Shown: positions 35,351-42,964 of the stretch, piece after piece
How the letters are laid out: every line of letters starts with the position of its first letter
Position numbering within the stretch: position 1 is the first letter of the stretch
Assembly: GCF_900291955.1 (NCBI RefSeq)
Contig: NZ_OLMR01000002.1
Coordinates: forward strand, 124,001-188,000
DNA: 64,000 nt
Direction of reading: 5' to 3'
DNA from: Pseudoruminococcus massiliensis
GTDB taxonomy: Bacteria; Bacillota; Clostridia; Oscillospirales; Acutalibacteraceae
Made by a program: the position numbers and the translations under genes
Notes under the pieces: model-generated
Database searches by the model: none
Seen by the model: the letters and a program-made list of their open reading frames with translations, nothing else
What the model was told of the DNA's origin: nothing

Positions 35351-37222
35351 ATGTGCGGATTATGCGGATTTACTGGCGAAATAATCGACAGAGATGATGT
35401 CCTTAAAAGAATGACCGATGTCATCACTCACAGAGGTCCTGATAGCTATGGCTACTATACAAGCGATAAGATTTCTATGGGGTTTCGCCGTCTTAGTATT
35501 ATAGACCTTGATGCAGGTAGTCAGCCTATATATAATGAAGATAAATCACTTGTTCTTATGTTTAATGGAGAGATTTATAACTATAAGGATTTGCGTAAGG
35601 AGCTTATGGAGGCTGGTCACAAGTTCTATACTCAGACAGACTCTGAAGTTCTCATTCATGCCTTTGAAGAATGGGGCGAGGATATGCTTATGAAGCTCAG
35701 AGGTATGTTTGGTTTTGCAATTCATAACACAAAGGACGGTTCTTTATTTATCGCAAGAGATTTCTTCGGCATAAAGCCTATGCACTACGCTATGGTTGAT
35801 GGTTCTTTTGTCTATGCCTCTGAAATTAAGAGTATCCTTGAATATCCAAAATATAAAAAGAAATTCAACCACAAAGCTCTTGATAACTACCTTTCTTTCC
35901 AATATGTAGTTCCACCTGAAACTTTCTTTGAGGGCATTTACTGCCTTTTACCAGGTCATTACCTTTGGTATAGGGACGGCAAGGTTACTACTACAAGATA
36001 TTTTGAGGCAACCTTTAAGCCTGATGAATCACTCACACTTGATAAAGCAGTTGACGAAATTGAGGCTGTATTTGAGGATTCTGTTAATGCTCACAAAATC
36101 AGTGATGTTGAGGTTGGTTGTTTCCTTTCTAGCGGTGTTGACTCAAGCTATGTTTCAACATACTTTGCTGACCAAAAGACATTTACTGTCGGCTTTGACT
36201 TCGGCGACCACTACAACGAAATAAGCTGGGCAAAGCGTCTTTCTGAAAAAATCGGCGTTGACCACCACACAAAGCTTATCGGCTCTGATGAATTCTGGGG
36301 TGCTGTTCCTAAAGTTCAGTATCAGATGGACCAGCCTCTCGCAGACCCATCATGCATTGCACTTTACTTTGTTTCAAAGTTAGCAAGTAAATATGTAAAG
36401 GTTGTTCTCTCTGGTGAGGGCGCTGATGAACTTTTCGGCGGATATACTGTCTATAATGAACCTCATGTATTTAAGCTTTATCAGAAAATTTTCAACCAAA
36501 AGGCAAGAACTGCTTTAGCTAATAAGGCTCGTAAAATGCCACACATCAAAGGCAGAGGCTTTATTCTTCGTGGTGAAAGAGTTACTGAAGAAAAATTTAT
36601 TGGTAACGCTTTCCTCTTTGATGATAAAGAAAAAGACGAAATTCTTAAGGATACTTCAATCGTAACTCGTCCACAGGACCTTTGCAAAAAGTTCTATGAC
36701 AGAGTTCGTGGCTATGATGATGTTACCAAAATGCAGTATCTCGACATCAACCTTTGGATGGTTGGTGATATTCTTCTCAAGGCTGACCGTATGAGTATGG
36801 CTAACTCTCTTGAGCTTCGTGTTCCGTTCCTTGATAGAAAGGTTTTTGAGGTTGCAAGAAAGCTTCCTACAAATCTTCGTGTAAATAGAAAGAATACAAA
36901 GTACGCAATGCGTATGGCTGCTCTCCGTCACCTTCCGAAAGAAACTGCTCAAAAAGAAAAGCTTGGTTTCCCTGTTCCTACAAGAGTCTGGCTTCGTGAT
37001 GAGAAATTCTACAACATTGTTAAGGATATGTTCAAGTCTGAAACTGCTGAAATGTTCTTTAACACTGATATTCTTGTTGAACTTCTTGACGAACATTTCC
37101 ACAACAAAGAGGATAACAGCCGTAAGGTTTGGACAATCTATGTTTTCTTACTTTGGTATAATATCTATTTCGGTTCTGACAAGGTAGTTCCTCCAATCCC
37201 TGAAAATCAGATTGATGACTAA
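35351..37222 (+). CDS. asnB: Glutamine-dependent asparagine synthase family protein
   Basis: The 623-residue protein has an N-terminal class II glutaminase domain with nucleophile Cys2 (MCGLCGFTGEI), FNGEIYNYKDLR and the Gln-binding Asp in TDSEVL, and a C-terminal synthetase domain with the pyrophosphate loop LSSGVDSSYVS and LSGEGADELFGGY. It can make asparagine from aspartate and glutamine. Relatives of this size in Bacillus and Lactobacillus amidate meso-diaminopimelate in peptidoglycan, and its divergent position beside MurT/GatD-like genes makes that role worth considering. GAAGGGAAGATAAATT precedes the ATG. Confidence 0.92.
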   Translation: MCGLCGFTGEIIDRDDVLKRMTDVITHRGPDSYGYYTSDKISMGFRRLSIIDLDAGSQPIYNEDKSLVLMFNGEIYNYKDLRKELMEAGHKFYTQTDSEVLIHAFEEWGEDMLMKLRGMFGFAIHNTKDGSLFIARDFFGIKPMHYAMVDGSFVYASEIKSILEYPKYKKKFNHKALDNYLSFQYVVPPETFFEGIYCLLPGHYLWYRDGKVTTTRYFEATFKPDESLTLDKAVDEIEAVFEDSVNAHKISDVEVGCFLSSGVDSSYVSTYFADQKTFTVGFDFGDHYNEISWAKRLSEKIGVDHHTKLIGSDEFWGAVPKVQYQMDQPLADPSCIALYFVSKLASKYVKVVLSGEGADELFGGYTVYNEPHVFKLYQKIFNQKARTALANKARKMPHIKGRGFILRGERVTEEKFIGNAFLFDDKEKDEILKDTSIVTRPQDLCKKFYDRVRGYDDVTKMQYLDINLWMVGDILLKADRMSMANSLELRVPFLDRKVFEVARKLPTNLRVNRKNTKYAMRMAALRHLPKETAQKEKLGFPVPTRVWLRDEKFYNIVKDMFKSETAEMFFNTDILVELLDEHFHNKEDNSRKVWTIYVFLLWYNIYFGSDKVVPPIPENQIDD

Positions 37223-37264
37223 AGATAACATCTTTAAAACTCTAAAATTTATATTTTAAGAATA

Positions 37265-37303
37265 AAAACCACTCGTTGATTAATTATCAGCGAGTGGTTT
37301 TAT
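37265..37303 (+). terminator. Terminator of asnB
   Basis: Arms AAAACCACTCG (37265-37275) and CGAGTGGTTTT (37291-37301) with a partly paired loop and a short T-run. Confidence 0.8.
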
Positions 37304-37324
37304 CAACTCAAGAGATTTATAACT

Positions 37325-37780
37325 ATGTTAATTGAATATATAAATGCTACAAAAAATGATGCAAAATTATTAGTAGATATTTATAATGCAGCCTTTTACT
37401 CTGATTTTATAAAATATGGAGAATGTCCTGCATACGGCAGAACAATATCCGATATGGAAAAATCAACAGAAAGATTTCCAAAAACAATAATTCTCTGCGA
37501 TAAAAAAACTATTGGCGTAATCTCTATTCAAAATAAAGGAAATGGAAATTATTATATTGGTTGTTTATGTGTTATTCCTGAATATCAGAGCAAAGGAATT
37601 GGCACTCAAGCTTTTAAGCATATATAATCGGTTTATTCTGATTGGAAAAAGATTACACTTATAACACCTGCCGATAAAGAGGAAAATATTAAGTTTTATA
37701 CTCAAAAATGTGGATTTTCAATAGCCTCAAAATCTATGGATGGAAATGTTGAGGTTATTAATTTTCATATAGAACGATAA
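37325..37780 (+). pseudogene. GNAT acetyltransferase interrupted by an in-frame stop
   Basis: Residues 1-100 form the N-terminal two thirds of a GNAT protein, with the acetyl-CoA-binding VIPEYQSKGIGTQAF. TAA at 37625-37627 then interrupts the frame. Reading on in the same frame gives another 50 codons, VYSDWKKITLITPADKEENI then KFYTQKCGF, which are exactly the expected last GNAT strand and helix, ending at TAA 37778-37780. The frame is otherwise intact, so the lesion is a single nonsense codon: a recent pseudogene, a sequencing error, or less likely read-through. Confidence 0.8.
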
Positions 37781-37800
37781 TTTTATAAATTTCAGAAATA

Positions 37801-37845
37801 AAAAATCCGCCTGCTGTGAGTTTTCACAACAGACGGATTCTTTTA
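37801..37845. terminator. Bidirectional terminator between GNAT pseudogene and ppdK
   Basis: Arms AATCCG...CTGTGA and TCACA...CGGATT (about 37804-37839) are flanked by AAAAA on the left and TTCTTTTA on the right. Confidence 0.75.
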
Positions 37846-37877
37846 GTTTATGGTCTATTTATTCAGTGTAAATTAAA

Positions 37878-40505
37878 TTACTTGTTGTTGATAGCAGCCT
37901 GAGCAGCAGCAAGACGAGCAATCGGTACACGGAATGGTGAGCAAGATACATAGTCAAGACCAATCTTATGGCAGAACTCAACAGATGATGGGTCGCCACC
38001 ATGCTCGCCACAGATACCTACATGGAGCTTATTGTTAACTGGCTTACCAAGCTTGATAGCCATTTCCATAAGCTTGCCTACACCTGTCTGGTCGAGCTTT
38101 GCGAATGGGTCGTTTTCAAAAATCTTGCAATCATAGTAAGCGTTGAGGAACTTACCAGCGTCATCACGGCTGAAGCCGAATGTCATCTGAGTAAGGTCGT
38201 TTGTACCGAAGCAGAAGAAGTCAGCTTCCTTAGCAATCTCATCAGCTGTAAGAGCAGCTCTTGGGATTTCAATCATTGTACCAACTTCATACTCAAGCTC
38301 AATACCAGCAGCAGCGATTTCAGCATCAGCTGTCTCTACAACTACCTTCTTAACATACTTAAGTTCCTTAACCTCGCAAACGAGAGGAATCATGATTTCT
38401 GGCTTAACTGCCCAATCAGGATGTGCCTTCTTAACATTGATAGCTGCACGGATAACAGCCTTTGTCTGCATCTTTGCAATTTCAGGATATGTTACTGCAA
38501 GACGGCAGCCACGGTGACCCATCATTGGGTTGAACTCGTGGAGAGAAGCGATGATAGCCTTAATCTGCTCAACTGTCTTACCCTGTGCATTAGCAAGCTT
38601 CTCAATGTCAGCCTCTTCTGTTGGAACGAACTCATGGAGAGGTGGGTCAAGGAAACGAATTGTAACAGGATTACCTTCAAGAGCCTCGTAGAGAGCCTCG
38701 AAGTCGCCTTGCTGATATGGAAGAATCTTCTCGAGAGCTGCTTCTCTTTCTTCAACTGTATCGGAGCAAATCATCTCACGGAATGCAGCAATTCTGTCTT
38801 CCTCGAAGAACATATGCTCTGTACGGCAAAGACCGATACCTTCAGCACCAAGCTCACGAGCCTTCTTAGCGTCAGCAGGTGTATCAGCATTTGTTCTAAC
38901 CTTAAGAGTTCTGTACTTATCAGCCCAAGCCATAACTCTGCCGAACTCGCCAGCGATTGTAGCGTCTACTGTTGGGATAATACCCTCATAGATGTTACCT
39001 GTTGAACCGTCGATAGAAATGTAATCGCCCTCTGTGAAATCCTTACCTGCGAGTGTGAACTTCTTGTTAGCCTCGTCCATAATAATGTCAGAGCAACCAG
39101 ATACACAGCAAGTACCCATACCACGAGCAACAACAGCTGCGTGAGATGTCATACCGCCACGAACTGTAAGAATACCCTGAGAAGCCTTCATACCTGTAAT
39201 ATCTTCAGGAGATGTTTCAAGTCTTACGAGAACAACCTTCTCGCCCTTTGCATGCCAAACTTCTGCATCTTCAGCAGTAAATACGATTTTACCGCAAGCA
39301 GCACCTGGAGAAGCACCAAGACCCTTACCGATTGGTGTAGCAGCCTTAAGAGCCTTTGCATCAAACTGTGGGTGGAGAAGTGTGTCGAGGTTACGAGGGT
39401 CAATCATTGCAACAGCTTCTTCTTCTGTTCTCATACCCTCATCAACGAGGTCACAAGCAATCTTAAGAGCAGCCTGAGCTGTTCTCTTACCATTTCTTGT
39501 CTGGAGCATATAAAGCTTACCATCTTCGACAGTAAATTCCATATCCTGCATATCTCTGTAGTGATTCTCAAGAGTTGAGCAAACTGTGTTGAACTGAGCA
39601 AATGCCTCTGGGAACTTGTCAGCCATTTCCTTAATCTTCATTGGTGTACGAACACCAGCAACAACGTCTTCGCCCTGTGCATTTGTAAGGAACTCACCGA
39701 AGAGACCCTTTGCACCTGTTGCAGGGTCACGAGTAAATGCAACACCTGTACCACAGTTATCACCCATGTTACCGAATGCCATTGACTGAACATTAACAGC
39801 AGTACCCCATGAGTAAGGAATATCGTTATCACGACGATAAACATTTGCTCTTGGGTTGTCCCATGAACGGAAAACAGCCTTGATAGCTTCCATAAGCTGT
39901 TCCTTAGGATCAGATGGGAAGTCCTTACCAATCTTTTCCTTATACTCTGCCTTGAACTGACCTGCAAGATTCTTGAGGTCATCAGCTGTAAGGTCAACGT
40001 CTTGTGTTACGCCTTTTTCAGCCTTCATCTTGTCGATAAGCTCTTCAAAGTACTTCTTACCAACTTCCATAACAACATCAGAGAACATCTGAATGAATCT
40101 TCTGTAGCAGTCCCATGCCCAACGAGGGTTGTTAGATTTCTTTGCAAGAACCTCAACAACATCTTCGTTAAGACCAAGGTTAAGAATTGTATCCATCATA
40201 CCAGGCATAGATGCTCTTGCACCTGAACGAACAGATACGAGAAGTGGATTTTCCTTATCGCCGAACTTCTTGCCAGTAATTTCTTCCATCTTTACGATGT
40301 ACTCCATAATCTGAGCCTGAATTTCGTCGTTAATCTTCTTGCCGTCTTCATAATACTGAGTACAAGCCTCTGTTGTGATTGTGAAGCCCTGTGGAACAGG
40401 AAGACCAAGATTTGTCATTTCAGCAAGGTTAGCACCCTTACCGCCGAGAAGATTACGCATATTAGCGTTACCTTCGCTGAATAAATAGACCCATTTGTTA
40501 GCCAT
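37878..40505 (-). CDS. ppdK: Pyruvate, phosphate dikinase
   Basis: The 875-residue enzyme interconverts pyruvate, ATP and Pi with PEP, AMP and PPi. It has the N-terminal ATP-grasp domain (GGKGANLAEMTNLGLPVPQGF, SVRSGARASMPGMMDTILNLG), the swivelling domain with the catalytic His in GGMTSHAAVVARGMG, and the C-terminal PEP/pyruvate barrel with the catalytic Cys region HVGICGEHGGD. Length is standard. GGGGGTAAT precedes the ATG at 40505; the frame is open sixteen codons further. With pyk and pyrophosphatase in the same window it fits the PPi-linked glycolysis common in anaerobes. Confidence 0.97.
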   Translation of the reverse strand: MANKWVYLFSEGNANMRNLLGGKGANLAEMTNLGLPVPQGFTITTEACTQYYEDGKKINDEIQAQIMEYIVKMEEITGKKFGDKENPLLVSVRSGARASMPGMMDTILNLGLNEDVVEVLAKKSNNPRWAWDCYRRFIQMFSDVVMEVGKKYFEELIDKMKAEKGVTQDVDLTADDLKNLAGQFKAEYKEKIGKDFPSDPKEQLMEAIKAVFRSWDNPRANVYRRDNDIPYSWGTAVNVQSMAFGNMGDNCGTGVAFTRDPATGAKGLFGEFLTNAQGEDVVAGVRTPMKIKEMADKFPEAFAQFNTVCSTLENHYRDMQDMEFTVEDGKLYMLQTRNGKRTAQAALKIACDLVDEGMRTEEEAVAMIDPRNLDTLLHPQFDAKALKAATPIGKGLGASPGAACGKIVFTAEDAEVWHAKGEKVVLVRLETSPEDITGMKASQGILTVRGGMTSHAAVVARGMGTCCVSGCSDIIMDEANKKFTLAGKDFTEGDYISIDGSTGNIYEGIIPTVDATIAGEFGRVMAWADKYRTLKVRTNADTPADAKKARELGAEGIGLCRTEHMFFEEDRIAAFREMICSDTVEEREAALEKILPYQQGDFEALYEALEGNPVTIRFLDPPLHEFVPTEEADIEKLANAQGKTVEQIKAIIASLHEFNPMMGHRGCRLAVTYPEIAKMQTKAVIRAAINVKKAHPDWAVKPEIMIPLVCEVKELKYVKKVVVETADAEIAAAGIELEYEVGTMIEIPRAALTADEIAKEADFFCFGTNDLTQMTFGFSRDDAGKFLNAYYDCKIFENDPFAKLDQTGVGKLMEMAIKLGKPVNNKLHVGICGEHGGDPSSVEFCHKIGLDYVSCSPFRVPIARLAAAQAAINNK

Positions 40506-40675
40506 TGGATTACCCCCTGAGATAAATTTAAAATCGACATAAGTCGCTTGCATATATTATATCATAAACAAAAATAAATTTCTATTGTTTTTTTCAAAAA
40601 AGTTGCTTTAAATGAAAAAAAATTTAGGACTATTTTGATAAATTTAATTTAAATTATATTTTTTAATAAAATCAC

Positions 40676-40704
40676 TTGAAAAAGCTTTGAATTGTTGCAA
40701 TAAT
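40676..40704 (+). promoter_or_regulatory. Promoter of glmU-like/DUF2161 unit
   Basis: TTGAAA (40676-40681) and AATAAT (40699-40704) are 17 bases apart. Confidence 0.5.
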
Positions 40705-40774
40705 TATCGTAGACATATAAAATATATTAAAAGGACTACAAAATTTACTTTAAACTAATTTAGGAGGACTAATC

Positions 40775-41686
40775 TTGGAAAATAAATCTTGTGCGTTAAT
40801 TCTCTCTGGCGGAGAAGGAAAACGAATGAAATCAAATAAGCCAAAAGCTATGAGTGAGGTTCTTTTTAAGCCTATGCTCCAATGGGTTATAGATGCTGTA
40901 AGAGGTGCAGGTATAGAGGATATTTGCCTTGTAACAGGCTTTAAACACGAAATTATAGAAAACTATATTTCTACTCTCCCTTATCATATTGAAACTGTCA
41001 TTCAAACAGAAAGACTTGGAACAGGTCACGCAGTTATGACTGCAAAAGAATTTTTAAAGGCTCATAGCGGAAAGAATGTCCTTGTCTTGAATGGTGATGC
41101 TCCGTTTATTGACAGCGAAACTATAAAGCAATCTGCGGAATTTCATTCAAACAACGGCTGTACTGTAATTTCTGCTGAGCTTGAAAATCCATTCGGCTAC
41201 GGAAGAATTATCCGTACAGGCAAATCTACACTTGAAGCTATCGTTGAAGAAAAGGAAGCCGATGATTTTCAGCGTGCTGTCAAGGAAGTAAATTCCGGAG
41301 CATACTGGTTTAATGTTGATAGTTTACTTTCAGCTCTTGATAAGCTTATTCCAAGCGAAAAGACAGGCGAATATTACCTCACTGATACTGTTCAGATTAT
41401 CAAGCGAACAGACAAAACCGTTTCTGCATTTAAGGCAGCTTCCTCTGATTCTGTTCTCGGTGCAAATGATTGTTCACAGCTTGCACAGCTCAACGAAATC
41501 GCAAGAAACAGAATTATCGAAAAGCATCTTGCAAACGGTGTAAATATTCCTTGCAGAGATGGTGTTATGATTGGCTGTGATGTAAAGATAGAAGCTGGAG
41601 CAACTATTCTTCCTGCAAGCATAATTGTAGGAAATGCTGTTATAAAATCAGAAAACATAATAGGTCCTGCGGCTTACATTAAATAA
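40775..41686 (+). CDS. GlmU-type uridylyltransferase without the acetyltransferase domain
   Basis: The 303-residue protein matches the N-terminal pyrophosphorylase domain of GlmU: LILSGGEGKRMKSNKPKAM, ETVIQTERLGTGHAVM, VLNGDAPFI, NPFGYGRIIRT and VEEKEA, VNSGAYWFN. After the linker only about two hexapeptide-like turns remain (CRDGVMIGCDVKIEAGATI), so the roughly 150-residue left-handed beta-helix that acetylates GlcN-1-P is absent. It should make UDP-GlcNAc from GlcNAc-1-P and needs a separate acetyltransferase. The start is TTG at 40775 with a perfect AGGAGG before it. Confidence 0.85.
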   Translation: MENKSCALILSGGEGKRMKSNKPKAMSEVLFKPMLQWVIDAVRGAGIEDICLVTGFKHEIIENYISTLPYHIETVIQTERLGTGHAVMTAKEFLKAHSGKNVLVLNGDAPFIDSETIKQSAEFHSNNGCTVISAELENPFGYGRIIRTGKSTLEAIVEEKEADDFQRAVKEVNSGAYWFNVDSLLSALDKLIPSEKTGEYYLTDTVQIIKRTDKTVSAFKAASSDSVLGANDCSQLAQLNEIARNRIIEKHLANGVNIPCRDGVMIGCDVKIEAGATILPASIIVGNAVIKSENIIGPAAYIK

Positions 41687-41690
41687 TTGT

Positions 41691-42383
41691 ATGGACAAAA
41701 TAAAAGAAAGCGACCTTTATCAGCCCATCAAGGATTATCTTGATTCTCTAGGTTATGATACCAAAGGCGAGGTTAAAGACTGCGATATAACTGCAATAAA
41801 AGATGATGAGCTTATTGTTGTTGAACTGAAAAAGGGGTTCACAATAGAGCTATTATATCAGGCTATTGAAAGGCAGAAAATCGCTGACAGCGTTTATGTA
41901 GCAATTCCACTTCCTAAGCGTGGATATAAGAATCCACATTATAAAGATATGGTTACACTTTGCAAACGGCTGGAAATAGGCTTGATTTTAGTTGGTTTTA
42001 CAACAAATGGAAAAGCACAAATTGATATTGCTGTTAATCCTGAACCTACAAAGCCTATTCGCAAAAATATTAAAAAGCGTATGGCTGTCATTTCTGAACA
42101 CAACGGCAGAATAGGAAGTATCAACACAGGCGGTGTTAATCGACGAAAAATAATGACAGTATACAAAGAACAATCATTGACTATTGCAAAAATTCTTGCT
42201 GAGAATGGCGAGCTTTCTGCAAGAGAAATCCGCAAATTTTGCGGTTATGAAAAAACATCTTCGATTTTGCGAATGAACTACTACAAGCTATTCGAGAAAA
42301 TCGGGACTAAAGGTCATTGCACATATCGTATCACTGACATAGGGCTTAAAATGCTCGATGAATACAAAGATTTAATTGAATAA
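41691..42383 (+). CDS. DUF2161 protein, PD-(D/E)XK nuclease-like
   Basis: The 230-residue protein matches DUF2161, predicted PD-(D/E)XK-type phosphodiesterases. The core is GEVKDCDITAIKDDELIVVELKKG: Glu27, Asp30/Asp32 and Glu45-x-Lys47 fit the metal and catalytic positions. A C-terminal segment (about 150-230, QSLTIAKILAENGELSAREI, RKFCGYEKTSSILRM) looks like a winged helix that could bind DNA. It starts four bases after the glmU-like stop, so the two are co-transcribed. No natural substrate is known. Confidence 0.8.
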   Translation: MDKIKESDLYQPIKDYLDSLGYDTKGEVKDCDITAIKDDELIVVELKKGFTIELLYQAIERQKIADSVYVAIPLPKRGYKNPHYKDMVTLCKRLEIGLILVGFTTNGKAQIDIAVNPEPTKPIRKNIKKRMAVISEHNGRIGSINTGGVNRRKIMTVYKEQSLTIAKILAENGELSAREIRKFCGYEKTSSILRMNYYKLFEKIGTKGHCTYRITDIGLKMLDEYKDLIE

Positions 42384-42386
42384 ACA

Positions 42387-42426
42387 AAAATGCGGTAAAC
42401 CCGATTTTTCGAGTTTATCGCATTTT
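42387..42426 (+). terminator. Terminator of the glmU-like/DUF2161 unit
   Basis: Arms AAAATGCGGTAAACCC (42387-42402) and GAGTTTATCGCATTTT (42411-42426) pair with one or two mismatches. Confidence 0.75.
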
Positions 42427-42444
42427 ATTATTTATATGAGTTTT

Positions 42445-42603
42445 GCGGCGAACTGCGTTCGCCTTTTAGGCGAAAGAAAAGTTAAGGGCTTTGCCCTTAA
42501 AACCCACAAGGGACTCCGTCCCTTGACCCTGCAAGCTTTTGAAAAAGCTTGAGCAAAACTTTTAATTTTTTAGGGAAAAGTTTAGTAGCTAATCGGTAGT
42601 TAC
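42445..42603 (+). repeat. Modular hairpin repeat
   Basis: Forward copy with GGCGAAC/GTTCGCC, AAGGGC/GCCCTT, AAGGGA/TCCCTT and AAGCTTTT/AAAAGCTT hairpins, GAGCAAAACTTTT and the tail TAGCTAATCGGTAGTTACTT. Its tail is the start of a triple tandem repeat. No gene is supported in 42384-42964. Confidence 0.85.
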
Positions 42604-42964
42604 TTCAACCGCATAAACAAGCTTTCATTGCGAATGTCGAGGTTTTGCTTGCAAAACCGATTCTGCGTCTTGACCGCGGAGGCACTCCGCCAAAACTTTT
42701 AGTTTTTTAGAAAAAAGTTTAGTAGCTAATCGGTAGTTACTTCGACCGCGTCAACAAGCTTTTATTGCGAATGTCGAGGTTTTGCTTGCAAAACCGATTC
42801 CGCGTCTTGACTGCGGAGGCACTCCACCAAAACTTTTAATTTTTTAGGGAAAAGTTTAGTAGCCAATCGGTAGTTTCATCGATCGCGTCAACAAGCTTTT
42901 ATTGCGAATGTCGAGGTTTTGCTTGCAAAACCGATTCTGCGTCTTGACTGCGGAGGCACTCCGC
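42555..42964. repeat. Three 137-bp tandem repeats abutting the pyk stop codon
   Basis: Copies start at 42555, 42692 and 42829 (spacing 137). Each contains AAAACTTTTA, the AGCTAATCGGTAGT tail, TTGCGAATGTCGAGG, a GGTTTTG/CAAAACC palindrome and a GCGGAG/CTCCGC palindrome. The third copy ends at 42964, immediately before the pyk stop codon (42965-42967). Confidence 0.9.

Noticed and set aside
38001-39005. A 334-codon frame antisense to ppdK
   Set aside because: It lies fully inside the strongly supported ppdK gene on the other strand, is Cys/Leu/Ser-rich with no recognisable domain, and has no good ribosome-binding site; it is a shadow of codon bias.
42555-42964. Possible CRISPR array
   Set aside because: Units are 137 bases and contiguous with no unique spacers, and no cas genes are present.
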